Positions 48,001 to 57,346 of a stretch of DNA of 64,000 nucleotides are shown piece by piece; within the stretch, counting starts at the first letter, position 1; each line of letters starts with the position of its first letter. Made by a program: the position numbers and the translations under genes. The DNA is from Nocardiopsis sp. CNR-923 (lineage in GTDB: Bacteria > Actinomycetota > Actinomycetes > Streptosporangiales > Streptosporangiaceae), in the NCBI RefSeq assembly GCF_001942255.1, contig NZ_MKKC01000011.1:82654-146653 (forward strand). Direction: 5' to 3'. Under the pieces are notes generated by a model. The model was not told where the DNA came from. It made no database searches and saw only the letters and a list, made by a program, of their open reading frames with translations.

Positions 48001-48465
48001 CAGGGGGAAACCGATTCTCTCCGAGGCGGCCACCAGGGCGTCCACGTCCGTGGAGGGCTCGGACGAGCCCAGCACCGGCACGCCCGCCGCCCGTGCCGCC
48101 GCCACGGCCGTGGCCTTGTTCCCGGTCAGCTCCAGCACGTCGGCGGGCGGTCCGACGAACGTGATGCCCGCCTCCTGACACGCCCGTGCCAGTTCGGGGT
48201 TCTCGGACAGGAAGCCGTAACCGGGGTAGACGGCGTCCGCTCCCGCCTCCAGGGCGGTCCGTACGATCTCGTCGACGGACAGGTACGCCCGCACGGGGTG
48301 GCCAGGTTCGCCGATCTGGTAGGCCTCGTCGGCCTTGAGCCGGTGCAGCGAGTTGCGGTCCTCGTGCGGGAACACCGCCACGGTCCTCGCGCGCAACTCG
48401 TTGCCCGCGCGCAGCGCGCGGATTGCGATCTCTCCTCGGTTGGCCACGAGGATCTTGTGGAACAT
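45091..48465 (-). CDS. pyc: Pyruvate carboxylase
   Basis: Biotin enzyme of 1124 residues that makes oxaloacetate from pyruvate, bicarbonate and ATP. The biotin carboxylase domain starts KILVANRGEIAIRALRAG, with AVAGGGGRGMRRV, HIEVQILADGQG and FIEMNPRIQVEHTVTEEVT. The carboxyltransferase domain has DTTFRDAHQSLLATRVRT and LHVHTHDTAG-type sequence (DLPVHVHTHDTAGG). The C-terminal biotin domain has IEAMKMEA. Length matches the family and there is no frame break over 3.4 kb. ATG 48465 has AGGAGG eight bases upstream. Monocistronic. Confidence 0.97.
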   Translation of the reverse strand: MFHKILVANRGEIAIRALRAGNELRARTVAVFPHEDRNSLHRLKADEAYQIGEPGHPVRAYLSVDEIVRTALEAGADAVYPGYGFLSENPELARACQEAGITFVGPPADVLELTGNKATAVAAARAAGVPVLGSSEPSTDVDALVAASERIGFPLFVKAVAGGGGRGMRRVDARGALREALEAAMREAGAAFDDPTVFLEKAVVEPRHIEVQILADGQGEVIHLFERDCSVQRRHQKVVELAPAPNLDPELRERMCQDAVRFARTIGYRNAGTVEFLVDRDGRHVFIEMNPRIQVEHTVTEEVTDVDLVQAQLRIASGETLADLSLSQDTVTLRGAALQCRITTEDPANGFRPDTGTISAYRSPGGSGIRLDGGTAAAGTEVSAYFDSLLVKLSCRGRDLPTAISRARRAVAEFRIRGIATNIPFLQAVLDDPDFQQGRVTTSFIEERPHLLTARPSADRGTRLLTYLADVTVNKPNGDRPHLVDPAAKLPAASGNGPSPGSKQRLDELGPEGFARWLRESDTLAVTDTTFRDAHQSLLATRVRTTDLLAVAPTVAETLPGLLSLECWGGATYDVALRFLAEDPWERLAALREAVPNICLQMLLRGRNTVGYTPYPTEVTSAFVQEAAATGVDVFRVFDALNDVEQMRPAIDAVRETGTGVAEVALCYTSDLSDPSEKLYTLDYYLALAERIVAAGAHVLAVKDMAGLLRAPAAATLVAALRREFDLPVHVHTHDTAGGQLATYLAAVNAGADAVDGAVASMAGTTSQPSLSAIVAAFDHSERPTGLSLDAVNALEPYWEAVRRVYAPFEAGLTSPTGRVYHHEIPGGQLSNLRTQAIALGLGDRFEDIEAMYAAADRMLGRLVKVTPSSKVVGDLALHLVGAGVAPEEFEKDPGGFDVPDSVVGFLRGELGVPPGAWPEPFRTKALEGRGAARRTEELTAEDRVGLAEDRRSTLNRLLFPGPTREFQSHRASYGDTSVLSSPDFFYGLREGGEHVVDLEPGVRLLIGLEAVSEPDERGVRTVMTTLNDQLRPLQIRDRSQSSTLREAEKADRDTPGHVAAPFAGVVTLAVSRGERVEAGATVATIEAMKMEASITAPAAGVVSRIAIEGVQRVEGGDLILVLG

Positions 48466-48701
48466 ACAGGCAGCCTCCTGGGTCTCCGCCCGTGGTGGGA
48501 CGGGAACCGCCGGCGCCGTTGCCGTCGTCCGTCGCCCCGCGCACATGGTGAGGGGCACGATAGTCGGCACGCCTGGTCGGCGGCGACACCGGGGCGGCCC
48601 ACGAACCGCGCCGGGCGCCCCGTGGCGCGCACCCGGACAGGTGCGGGTGACGCGTCAAGCCGCCCGTCGACCAGTGCGCAGCTCCGCCCGTCATCCGGCC
48701 G

Positions 48702-50365
48702 CTACCCCAGCGCGGCGGCCGCCGCCCGGCCCGCCGCGCGCCCCGAGAAGACGCACCCGCCCAGGAAGGTCCCCTCCAGCGCCCGGTACCCGTGCACGCC
48801 GCCCCCGCCGAACCCGGCGACCTCGCCCGCCGCGTACAGTCCCGGGAGCGGGCTTCCGTCGGCCCGCAGCACCCGCGCGTCCAGGTCGGTGTGCAGCCCG
48901 CCGAGCGTCTTGCGGGTCAGCACGCGCAGGCGCACCGCGATCAGCGTCCCGCCTTCGGGTCCAGGATCTGGTGGGGCTTGGCCACCCGCACCAGCCGGTC
49001 GCCCCGGTACCGGCGGGCGCCGTGGATCGACGCCACCTGGAGGTCCTTGGTGAAGGGGTTGACCATCTCGCGGTCGCGCGCGACCACCTCGCGGGTCACG
49101 GTGTCGGGGTCGAGCACCCCGTCCCCCGCCAGCTCCCGCATCCCCTCGACGAGCTCGGGCAGCCTGTCGGCCACCACGAAGTCCTCACCGTGCCGCTTGA
49201 ACGCCTCCACCGGCCCCGGCGCCCCGGGCAGCACCCGCTGGAGCACGAGCCTGACGTCCTTGTTGGTCAGGTCCGGGTTCTGCTCCGACCCCGACAGGCT
49301 GAACTCCTTCTCGATGATCCGCTGCGAGAGCACGAACCACGTGTAGTCGTGGCCGCCGCGCATGATGTGCTCCAGCGTGCCCAGGGTGTCGAACCCGGGA
49401 AAGCACGGCGCGGGCATGCGCCGACCGGTCGCGTCCAGCCACAGGGACGACGGTCCCGGCAGGATCCGGATCCCGTGCCGGGCCCAGATCGGGTTCCAGT
49501 TCGCGATGCCCTCGGTGTAGTGCCACATCCGGTCGGGGTTGATGATCTGGCCGCCCGCCCGTTCGGTGATGGCGAGCATGCGCCCGTCCACGTGCGCGGG
49601 GACCCCCGAGAGCATGTGCGCGGGCGGTGTGCCCAGCCGCTCGGGCCAGTTCTGGCGGACCAGGTCGTGGTCCGCGCCGATCCCACCGGAGGTGACGATC
49701 ACCGCCTGCGCGCCCAGCTCGAACTCCCCGACCACGTCCCTGCCGCTGGCCTGGCCGCGCTGGACGTCGCTGGGCGCCAGCACCGCCCCGCGCACCCCGG
49801 TCACGGTTCCGTCGGCCACCACCAGACCGTCCACGCGGTGCCGGAAGCGCAGGGTGACCAGCCCGCGTTCGACGGCCGCGCGCACCCGGCGCTCGAACGG
49901 CGCCACGACCCCCGGGCCCGTGCCCCAGGTGATGTGGAAGCGCGGCACCGAGTTGCCGTGCCCGCCGGCCAGGTGGCCGCCCCGCTCGGCCCATCCGACC
50001 ACCGGAAAGAACCGCAGGCCCTGCGCGCGCAGCCACGCGCGCTTCTCCCCGGCGGCGAAGTCGACGTAGGCCTGCGCCCACCGGCGCGGCCAGGCGTCCT
50101 CGGGACGGTCGAAGGCGGCCGTGCCCATCCAGTCCTGGAGGGCGAGTTCCGCGGAGTCCTTGATCCCCATCCGGCGCTGTTCGGGGGAGTCGACCAGGAA
50201 CAGCCCGCCGAACGACCAGAACGCCTGGCCGCCCAGGGACGCCTCGGGCTCCTGCTCCACCAGGACGACCCGTTTGCCCGCGTCGGCGAGCTCGGCGGTC
50301 GCGACCAGTCCGGCCAGCCCCGCTCCGACCACCACCACGTCGGCCTGGTCGACTCCACTGCTCAT
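48702..50365 (-). CDS. FAD-binding dehydrogenase (KstD/fumarate reductase-like), one frame break
   Basis: About 554 residues. FAD site VVVVGAGLAGLVATAELADA starts near residue 9, then LVEQEPEASLGGQAFWSFGG, a conserved LTSGGIGADHDLV-type region and, near the C-terminus, GGLHTDLDARVLRADGSPLP and LYAAGEVAGFGGGG, as in flavin-dependent 3-ketosteroid dehydrogenase and fumarate reductase relatives. The frame breaks near 48940: KAG then stop; one extra G gives KAGTLIAVRLRVLTRKTLGG. ATG 50365 has GGGGAAG seven bases upstream. The substrate is unknown. Divergent from the CPBP-like gene. Confidence 0.85.
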
Positions 50366-50447
50366 ACGGACACTTCCCCTCGACGGTCGGGCGATGACGA
50401 CGACTGTGCCCAGGCGAGTGCGCCGTGGCAAGGGAGGTGTGTGTCCC

Positions 50448-50495
50448 GTGCCACAGGGTTTGTCAGGGTGTGACAAGGATTCGGAGCCGTGGCAC
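50448..50495. promoter_or_regulatory. Nested inverted repeats between FAD dehydrogenase and CPBP-like gene
   Basis: Inner TTGTCA (50460-50465) and TGACAA (50471-50476) with a five-base gap; outer GTGCCAC (50448-50454) and GTGGCAC (50489-50495). A further GTGGCA lies at 50424-50430. No regulator gene is adjacent, so the binding protein is unknown. Confidence 0.6.
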
Positions 50496-50568
50496 GATGT
50501 CCGGATTCACCCGGGCGGTCCGTCGCCCCTGGTCGTCCGGGCTTCGTCCCCCGCTCGAAGGAATCCCC

Positions 50569-51428
50569 GTGGTCTTCCATCCTCCGACGTTCGAGCCCGG
50601 TCCGGTCGCCACGGCGATCGGGGTCGCGCTGATCGTGTGTCCGATCCTGCGGCCGCTCGTCCTGCGTCCCCTCTACGCGGCGGCCCGGAGACCGGTCCCC
50701 CCGCAGGGGCCCTCGCCCCTGGTCCGCCTGAACCGCGCCCTCGCCTGGTGGTCCCTGGGGGAGGTGCTCGGGGGCATGCTGTTCATCGGGACCGCGACAG
50801 GGGTGGCCCCGGCCGACATCGGACTGGCGTGGCCCGCCTTCGACGGCTTCGCGGACCGCCCGGGCCTGCTGGCCGCCGCCTCGTGCGCGACCGCGTTCCT
50901 GGCCCTGTTCGTCGTCCAGGTGCTCATGCGGGCCCGGGTGCTGTGGCGGCACTGGGGCGGGACCTTCCGGCGAAGGTCCGGGCGGGGATCGCGCGCCGTG
51001 ACGTCGCCCTCCTGCCGGGGACCCCGTCGGAGCGCAGGGCCCTCGTGCTGTCCTCGCTGGCGTGGGTCCCGGGCTGGACGGTCAACGTCCACTGGGTCAT
51101 CGTCCCCCTCCTCATGAGCGGCTTGGGGTTCCGGGCCGGGGCCGTGCTCGTGTTCGTCTGCCTGCTGGCCCTGTGGGACGCGATCAACATCGGCTGGCGC
51201 GGCGCCCTGGCCGCGGCCCTCGTGGCGGCGATCGCCACGGGGAGCTACCTGTTCGTCCTCGTCGGATCCCTGGTCACCCCCCTCCTGGTGTGGGGGCTGG
51301 TCGTGGCCGCGTCGCTCGCGGCCACGCCCTACCGGGGAACCGATCCCGACCCGGAGCCCGCCCCGGACGCGCCGGCCATGACGTGGCGGCCGGACGACGG
51401 CACCAGGACGCCGCGGGCGCGGGCGTGA
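50569..51428 (+). CDS. CPBP-like membrane protein lacking the catalytic glutamates, one frame break
   Basis: About 286 residues, seven or eight hydrophobic segments. Layout resembles CPBP (Abi) intramembrane proteases: an N-terminal LNRALAWWSLGEVLGGM, then TGVAPADIGLAWP (the usual DLGL/P site) and LPGTPSERRALVLSSLAWVP where the family has its EExxxR motif. Here that motif is missing, so it is probably not a protease. The frame breaks near 50960 in a GGG run, and one extra G gives DLPAKVRAGIARRDV. GTG 50569 has AAGGAA before it. Family call is inference. Confidence 0.6.
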
Positions 51429-51431
51429 GCC

Positions 51432-52524
51432 TCAGGACCCGAAGCGCACCAGCGACCGGCCGCCCCGGCCCTGGCGCATCCGTTCGACGCCTCGGGGACC
51501 CCGGACAGCGGGATCTCGTCGGTGACCATCGCGGCCAGGTCCAGTGCGCCCGAGCGCACCAGCTCCGCGAGGACGGGGACGTCACGTGCCGGGTCGCTGG
51601 ACCCGTACACGCACCCGCGCACGGTGCGCGCCTGGTGGAACAGCTCCAGCGCGTTGAACGACACCTGGTCGTCCAGCGCGCCCGCCCCGACGACCGTCAC
51701 GGTTCCGCCGCGCCGCGTCGCGTCCCACGCCGCGCGCACGACCGCGGCCGAACCGACCACCTCGAAGGCGTGGTCGCGCCCCGGCCGCCGGTCAGCGCCC
51801 GCACGGCCTTGGTCAGCGAACCGTCGGCGACCAGGAAGTCCGTCGCGCCCAGCGCCCGTGCCAGCTCCTCCTTGGCCGGGGAGGCGTCCACCGCGATCAG
51901 CGGGTCGGCCCCCGCCAGGCGAGCCGCCTGCAGGGCCGACAACCCGACCCCGCCCAGCCCCAGCACCACCGCCGACTGGCCCTCGCGGACCCGCGCTGAG
52001 TTAACCACCGCCCCCCATCCGGTGAGCACCGCGCAGCCCAGCACGGCGGCCGCGGCCGGGTCCACCCCGTCGGGCAGCGGCACCACCGCGTGCGCGGGGA
52101 CGACCGTGGCCTCGGCGAAGGCGCCCGTGCCCAGTCCCGGGTAGACAGGCGTTCCGTCGGTCAGTTCGGCGTAGGTGCCAAGGGCGCGGTCCAGGGCGTG
52201 TTCGCACAGGTGGGGCTCGCCCTGCGCGCAGAACCAGCACTCCCGGCACGGCGGCGCCCAGTTCAGGATCACCCGCTGCCCCGGCGTCACCTCGGTCACC
52301 CCGTCGCCGACCGCCTCGACGGTGCCGGCGCCCTCGTGGCCGAGGACGGCGGGCCAGATCTGCGGCAGGGTCCCGTCGGACAGGGACAGGTCGGAGTGGC
52401 ACACCCCCGCCGCCACGAGGCGGACGCGGACCTCGCCCGGCCCGGGGTCGGGCAGGACCAGGTCCTGGATGGTCGGCGGGGCTCCGGCCGCGGTGAAGAC
52501 GGCGGCCTTGACGGTAGTACTCAT
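51432..52524 (-). CDS. Zinc-binding alcohol dehydrogenase, two frame breaks
   Basis: Medium-chain dehydrogenase of about 364 residues. Catalytic zinc ligands are in GVCHSDLSLSDG and GHEGAGTVEAVGDG. The structural zinc loop is CRECWFCAQGEPHLC. The NAD site is VLGLGGVGLSALQAARLAGA. Breaks occur near 51780 (one G restores RGADHAFEVVGSAAVV) and near 51495 (one base restores FERMRQGRGGRSLVRFGS at the end). ATG 52524 has GGAGA seven bases upstream. Similar to class III-like enzymes acting on aldehydes or alcohols. Divergent from DDAH. Confidence 0.88.
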
Positions 52525-52735
52525 GGGTGGGTCTCCAATCACGCTGTGTCGTGACACTAGCAATGCCGTCTGGTCGGTTGGCGGTGGGGTAGGCGGGGCG
52601 GAGATTATGGAACTCCCTATATTGCGCTTCCCCTCGCGCGGGTATTTCCTCCTCGATCGCCCGGTCACCGCAGGTGGAACCGGGCCGGCAGCACCGGGGC
52701 AGCGTGGCCGCCGGTGCGGGGAGCAGGGAGGTTCC

Positions 52736-53562
52736 ATGGCGCGACCGGTCGGACCGCCGAAGCCGCGGCACTATCTGATGTGCCGACCCACGTACTTCGC
52801 CGTCGAGTACGCGATCAACCCCTGGATGGACCCCGCCGCGGGGGTCGACCGCGAGCGTGCCATCCGGCAGTGGGAGGCGCTGCGCGATCTGTACCGCGAC
52901 CTCGGGCACCGGGTCGCCGAGATCGAGCCCATCGAGGGGCTGCCGGACATGGTCTTCGCGGCCAACGGAGCGCTGGTCGTGGACGGGCGGGTGTACGGGG
53001 CGCGGTTCGCCAGCGCCGAGCGCACGCCCGAGGGCCCCGCTTACCTGGACTGGTTCCGCACCGCCGGGTACACCGAGACCCGCGAGCCCAAACACGTCAA
53101 CGAGGGCGAGGGCGACTTCATCACCCTGGACGACGTCGTCCTCGCCGCCACGGGTTTTCGCACCGAGGCCGCCGCCCACCTGGAGGCCGAGCGCTTCCTG
53201 GACCGCCCGGTCGTCACCCTGCAACTGGTCGACCCCCGCTTCTACCATCTGGACACCGCACTGTTCCCGCTCTCCGGAGACCGGGTGGCCTACTACCCGG
53301 GCGCTTCTCCGCGGGCAGCCAGCGCGTCCTGCGTTCGCTCTATCCGGACGCGCTCATCGCGACGGAGGAGGACGCGGCCGTGCTGGGCCTGAACGCCGTG
53401 TGCGACGGTCGCCACGTCGTCATCGCCGCCGAGGCGACCGCGCTCGCCGGGCGTCTGCGCGCGCTCGGCTACGCGGTCCACACCGTCGAACTCGACGAGC
53501 TGCGCAAGGCCGGGGGCGGCGCCAAGTGCTGCACCCTGGAACTGCGCCGCGCCCGTCCGTGA
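52736..53562 (+). CDS. ddaH: Dimethylarginine dimethylaminohydrolase-like protein, one frame break
   Basis: About 275 residues of the amidinotransferase fold (pentein). It hydrolyses methylated arginine to citrulline and an amine, or a related guanidine substrate. Motifs: LMCRPTYFAVEYAINPWM, LPDMVFAANGALVVDGRV, EGEGDFITLDDVVLA, the catalytic His in FYHLDTALFPL, and the catalytic Cys in GGGAKCCTLEL. The break near 53305 is fixed by one C, giving YYPGAFSAGSQRVL. ATG 52736 follows GGGAGG. The agmatinase and PucR genes 1-2 kb away suggest a shared role in guanidino-compound use. Confidence 0.85.
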
Positions 53563-53652
53563 TCGGGGCGCGCACCTCCCGGACGCAGGGCCGGGGATCG
53601 CGCACACGCGTGCGGATTCCGGCCGCTCAAACCTGACTGGATGTGGGAAATG

Positions 53653-53671
53653 CCACTCTCCGTCAGAGTGG
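53653..53671. other. Hairpin between DDAH and TetR genes
   Basis: CCACTCT paired with AGAGTGG around a five-base loop, 90 bases after the DDAH stop and 115 before the TetR start. It could be a terminator or a TetR site. Confidence 0.45.
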
Positions 53672-53773
53672 ACTTACCGGTAGTCACAGGTCAGCGTCAG
53701 TTTCCGCCCTCGCGGTGTCGTCGGAACCGCTCATCCCCCACCAACGGCCCCTGGCCAATCCGGATCGGGCCCC

Positions 53774-53779
53774 TAGGCT
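53774..53779 (+). promoter_or_regulatory. -10 box (TAGGCT) of leaderless TetR promoter
   Basis: TAGGCT ends 7 bases before GTG 53787. Confidence 0.5.
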
Positions 53780-53786
53780 CGGGAAC

Positions 53787-54434
53787 GTGAAGACCAAACA
53801 GCGCCGACTTCCGCGTCGTGTCCGGGAGAAGCAGATGATCGACGCCGCCGTCACGGCGTTCGCCCGAGGCGACTACCACACAGTACGCGTCGAGGAGATC
53901 GCCGAGGCGGCCGGCACGTCCAAACCCACGGTCTACCACTACCTGGGGTCCAAGGAGGGGATCTTCGCCGCGTGCGTGCGCCGCGAGGCCGACCAGCTGG
54001 TCGCCGCCATCCGCGCCGCCGTGCGAGACCCCCAGGCCCCCGCCGGAGCCGACCCCCTGCACCGGGGGCTCCAAGCCTTCTTCACCTTCGTCACCGACAA
54101 CCGCGACAGCTGGACCGTCCTGTACCGGCGGACCTCCTCCCAGGCCGAACCCTTCGCGGGCGAGGTCCTGCGGGCCCGGGACCGCGTGCTGGCCGCGGTC
54201 GTCGAACTCGTCACCGCCTGCACCGGCGACGCCCGCCACGCGCCCGAGGGCGCCGAGCGCCTCCTGGACCCCAAGGAGGCCGAACTCCTGGCCCGTGTGG
54301 CGGTCAGCACCGCCGACGCCTGCGCCGACTGGCTCCTGGAGCATCCGGAGGAGACCCCCGACGCCCTGGCCGGGCACATCACCGAACTCACCCGCTCACA
54401 CCTGCGATCCAGGTACGCGGTCACCGCCCGCTGA
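53787..54434 (+). CDS. TetR-family regulator
   Basis: A 215-residue repressor. The helix-turn-helix is REKQMIDAAVTAFARGDYHT, VRVEEIAEAAGTSKPTVYHYL and GSKEGIFAAC. The ligand domain has FFTFVTDNRDSWTVLYRRTS, seen in actinobacterial TetR proteins near lipid genes. GTG 53787 is set by the leaderless promoter. Convergent with agmatinase, 12 bases apart. Its target is unclear. Confidence 0.85.
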   Translation: MKTKQRRLPRRVREKQMIDAAVTAFARGDYHTVRVEEIAEAAGTSKPTVYHYLGSKEGIFAACVRREADQLVAAIRAAVRDPQAPAGADPLHRGLQAFFTFVTDNRDSWTVLYRRTSSQAEPFAGEVLRARDRVLAAVVELVTACTGDARHAPEGAERLLDPKEAELLARVAVSTADACADWLLEHPEETPDALAGHITELTRSHLRSRYAVTAR

Positions 54435-54446
54435 CACCCGCCACGG

Positions 54447-55469
54447 TCAGCCGAGCGGGCTCCCGGCTCCGTCCCTGTCCCGAACGGACCGGGAGCGCGA
54501 CCGTCGGCGCACGCCCCAGCTAGCGCGCGCCTGGTTCAGGGCCAGGAGGCTGACCAGGTCGTAGGCCACGTGCGAGGCCGCGGTCGCGGTGATCTGCGCG
54601 TGGTCGTAGGCCGGGGCGACCTCCACCACGTCGCCGCCCACCAGGTCGCAGGTGGACAGGCCGCGCAGGATCTCCAGCAGCTCGCGGCTGGTGATGCCGC
54701 CCGCCTCGGGCGTGCCGGTGCCCGGGGCGTGCGCCGGGTCGAGGACGTCGATGTCCACGGACACGTACAGGGGGCGGTTCCCCACGCGCTGGCGCAGCAT
54801 GTCGGAGATCTCGTCGACGCCGCGGCGCATCACGTCGGCGGCGGTCACGATGCCGAACCCGAAGCGGCGGTCGTCCTCCAGGTCCTTCCTGCCGTAGAGC
54901 GGGCCGCGGGTGCCCACGTGGGCGATCGCCTCGGTGTCGAGGATGCCCTCCTCCACGGCGCGGCGAAACGGGGTGCCGTGCGTGTAGGGCTCGCCGAAGT
55001 AGGTGTCCCAGGTGTCCAGGTGCGCGTCGAAGTGCAGCAGGGCGATGGGTCCGTGCCGGCGGTACAGCGATCGCAGCAGGGGCAGGGCGATCGTGTGGTC
55101 GCCGCCCAGGGTGACCAGGCGGGTCCCGGCCTCGACGAACGCCGAGGCGCCCGCGTCCAGGGTCTCCACGGCGTCGCCGACCGAGAACGGGTTGACGGGG
55201 ATGTCGCCGCCGTCGACCACCTGGAGCCGCTCGAACGGCGCCACGTCCAGGCCCGGGTGGTAGGGGCGCAGCAGTCGGCTCGCCTCGCGGATGGCCGAGG
55301 GTCCAAAACGCGCGCCGGGACGGTAGGAGACACCGGAGTCGAACGGGACGCCCACGACGGCGATGTCCGCGCGTTCGACCTCGTCGGCGCGGGGCAGCCG
55401 GGCGAAGGTCGCCGGTCCGGCGAAGCGCGGCACACGGCTGGAGTCGATGGGTCCGATCGGAGGGTTCAT
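54447..55469 (-). CDS. speB: Agmatinase (ureohydrolase)
   Basis: Manganese enzyme of 340 residues that splits agmatine to putrescine and urea, or a related guanidino compound. Metal ligands: His in [21 protein letters not shown] (DxHxD), and [23 protein letters not shown]-terminal tail rich in Arg extends past the family core. ATG 55469 follows AAGGACGGAC. Divergent from the PucR regulator, with an inverted repeat between, which suggests PucR control. Confidence 0.9.
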   Translation of the reverse strand: MNPPIGPIDSSRVPRFAGPATFARLPRADEVERADIAVVGVPFDSGVSYRPGARFGPSAIREASRLLRPYHPGLDVAPFERLQVVDGGDIPVNPFSVGDAVETLDAGASAFVEAGTRLVTLGGDHTIALPLLRSLYRRHGPIALLHFDAHLDTWDTYFGEPYTHGTPFRRAVEEGILDTEAIAHVGTRGPLYGRKDLEDDRRFGFGIVTAADVMRRGVDEISDMLRQRVGNRPLYVSVDIDVLDPAHAPGTGTPEAGGITSRELLEILRGLSTCDLVGGDVVEVAPAYDHAQITATAASHVAYDLVSLLALNQARASWGVRRRSRSRSVRDRDGAGSPLG

Positions 55470-55525
55470 GTCCGTCCTTGGTCTCGCGGCGGCGTTGACG
55501 CGGGTCACAGCGCTGCGCTCAGACT

Positions 55526-55545
55526 AGGAAGCGGGTAGGCTTCCT
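55526..55545. promoter_or_regulatory. Inverted repeat between agmatinase and PucR genes
   Basis: AGGAAGC (55526-55532) and GCTTCCT (55539-55545), seven perfect pairs with a six-base gap, in the 120-base divergent promoter. Likely the PucR operator. Confidence 0.6.
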
Positions 55546-55589
55546 GCCAGTGGTTCAATCGCACCAAGCAAGACACGAAACTAGACGGA

Positions 55590-57137
55590 GTGTCCAGTTC
55601 GGGGGAGTGTGAGCGCGTGGTCGTCTCCGCCGCCGGGCCCGACGCCCACGCGGTCCCGCTCGGCGCCGTCCTGGCCCGCCGCGACCTGGCCCTGACCCGC
55701 GTCGTCGACGCGGGCGACCCGGGCATCGTCTGGGCGGTCGTCAGCGAGCTGGCCGAACCGGCCCGCTACCTGCGCGGCGGTGAGTTCGTGCTGACCGCGG
55801 GGCTCAATCTGCCCCGGAGCGCGGAGGGGGTCCGGGACTACGTGCGCTCGCTCGCCGAGGCCCGCGTGAGCGCCGTCGGCTTCGGCGTCACACCCGTGCA
55901 CGACACGATCCCCGCCGCCCTCGTCGAGGAGTGCCGGAGCCAGCGCCTGCCCCTGGTCGAGGTGCCGCGGCCCACCCCCTTCGCCGCCGTCAGCCAGGCC
56001 GTGGGGGAGGAACTGGAGGACAGGCGCTTGCGCGACCTGCGTCGCATGGGGGAGGCCCACCAGCGGCTCACCCGCGCCGTCACCGCGGCCCGCCCCGTCG
56101 ACCGGGTCCTGGACGTCCTGGCCGAGTCCCTGGGCGCGTGGTCGGCGCTGGCCGCCCCGGAGGGCCTGCGCGCCGGCCCCGGAGCCCCGGACACCCTGGA
56201 CGGGGAGCTGACGGTTCTGGTCGCCAAGCTCACCGAGGTCGGCGGACCCCGCAGCGCCAAGGCGGTCGCCGGCCCCGACGAGGTCTTCCTGCACACCGTC
56301 GGCACACCCCCGGACGACCACGGCGTGGTTCTGGTGGGACGCCCGCGCCCGCTCGGCGTCACCGACCGCGCGGTCCTGCGCACCGCCACCGCCCTGCTGG
56401 ACCTCCTCCCGCGCCGCCACGACGACGCGCCGCCCGTCCCCGGCCGCCTGTTGACCGCCCTGTTGGTCGACGGCGCGCTGACCGGGCCGGCCGCGCCCCT
56501 GCTGGCCGAACTCACCGGGGCGGGGGGGACCGGCGCGCCCGCCTACCGGGTGCTGCGCGCCGTTCCGGCCGGAGCCGCGCGGCACACGTCCCCGGCGGAG
56601 CTGCCCCTGCCCACCCAGGTCCTGGACACCGGCACCGGACCCGAACCCGGGCTGCGCGCCGTCCTGGCCGACCGGGGCGAGGACGAGCACCGGGCGCAGC
56701 TGGACGAGCTGCGCGCGCACGGCTGGATCGCCGCCCTGAGCGGGCCGGCCGCCCCCGAGGACCTCCCGGGCGCCGACCGCGGGGCCGCGGCCCTGCTGGA
56801 GCGGGCCCGCGCCGTGGGCCGACCCCTGGTGCGGGAGGAGGACGACGATCCCTTCGCCGGACTGCTCACCCCCGCGGGCGCCGACGACCTCGCCCGCGGC
56901 ATCCTCGGCCCTCTGGCCGAGGAGACCGACGCCGCGCGTACCCTGCGCCGCACCCTGCGGGCCTGGCTCGTGCGCCACGGCAACTGGGACCGGACGGCCG
57001 CCGACCTGGGAGCCCACCGCAACAGCGTCCGGTACCGGATCGGCCGGATCGAGCGCGACCTGGACGTGGACCTGGCCGACGCGGAGCAGCGCATGCGCCT
57101 GTGGTTCGCCCTCACACGGTGGCGGTCGGGCGGCTGA
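55590..57137 (+). CDS. PucR-family regulator
   Basis: A 515-residue regulator. The N-terminal PucR domain is PLGAVLARRDLALTRVVDAG and GGEFVLTAGLNLP. The middle is GAF-like, and the C-terminal PucR helix-turn-helix is LRAWLVRHGNWDRTAADLGA with HRNSVRYRIGRIERDL. Such proteins often activate purine, amine or polyamine catabolism. Two starts are possible: GTG 55590 and GTG 55617; the latter has GGGGGAG about ten bases upstream. Divergent from agmatinase, its probable target. Frame intact. Confidence 0.87.
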   Translation: MSSSGECERVVVSAAGPDAHAVPLGAVLARRDLALTRVVDAGDPGIVWAVVSELAEPARYLRGGEFVLTAGLNLPRSAEGVRDYVRSLAEARVSAVGFGVTPVHDTIPAALVEECRSQRLPLVEVPRPTPFAAVSQAVGEELEDRRLRDLRRMGEAHQRLTRAVTAARPVDRVLDVLAESLGAWSALAAPEGLRAGPGAPDTLDGELTVLVAKLTEVGGPRSAKAVAGPDEVFLHTVGTPPDDHGVVLVGRPRPLGVTDRAVLRTATALLDLLPRRHDDAPPVPGRLLTALLVDGALTGPAAPLLAELTGAGGTGAPAYRVLRAVPAGAARHTSPAELPLPTQVLDTGTGPEPGLRAVLADRGEDEHRAQLDELRAHGWIAALSGPAAPEDLPGADRGAAALLERARAVGRPLVREEDDDPFAGLLTPAGADDLARGILGPLAEETDAARTLRRTLRAWLVRHGNWDRTAADLGAHRNSVRYRIGRIERDLDVDLADAEQRMRLWFALTRWRSGG

Positions 57138-57346
57138 ACCCGGGGCACGCGCCCCGCCGACCGGGTGGTCCGGTTTCACGTCGCGCCGTACCGTCGACGC
57201 TGGATGGGGCAGGCTGTTCCTCGGAATCGGAACGTGGTACCCGTCACGGCCTCCGAACCGCGCGCGTGTTCCGGTTCCGTCCACCCGCCCCCATCAGAGG
57301 TTGGACACTGTTGAACTCCGCAGAGCACGTGAGGACTGGGGCTCAA

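Noticed and set aside
55581..57284. A 567-codon minus-strand ORF opposite the PucR gene
   Set aside because: Shadow frame; low-complexity Gly/Gln/Ala, no domain.
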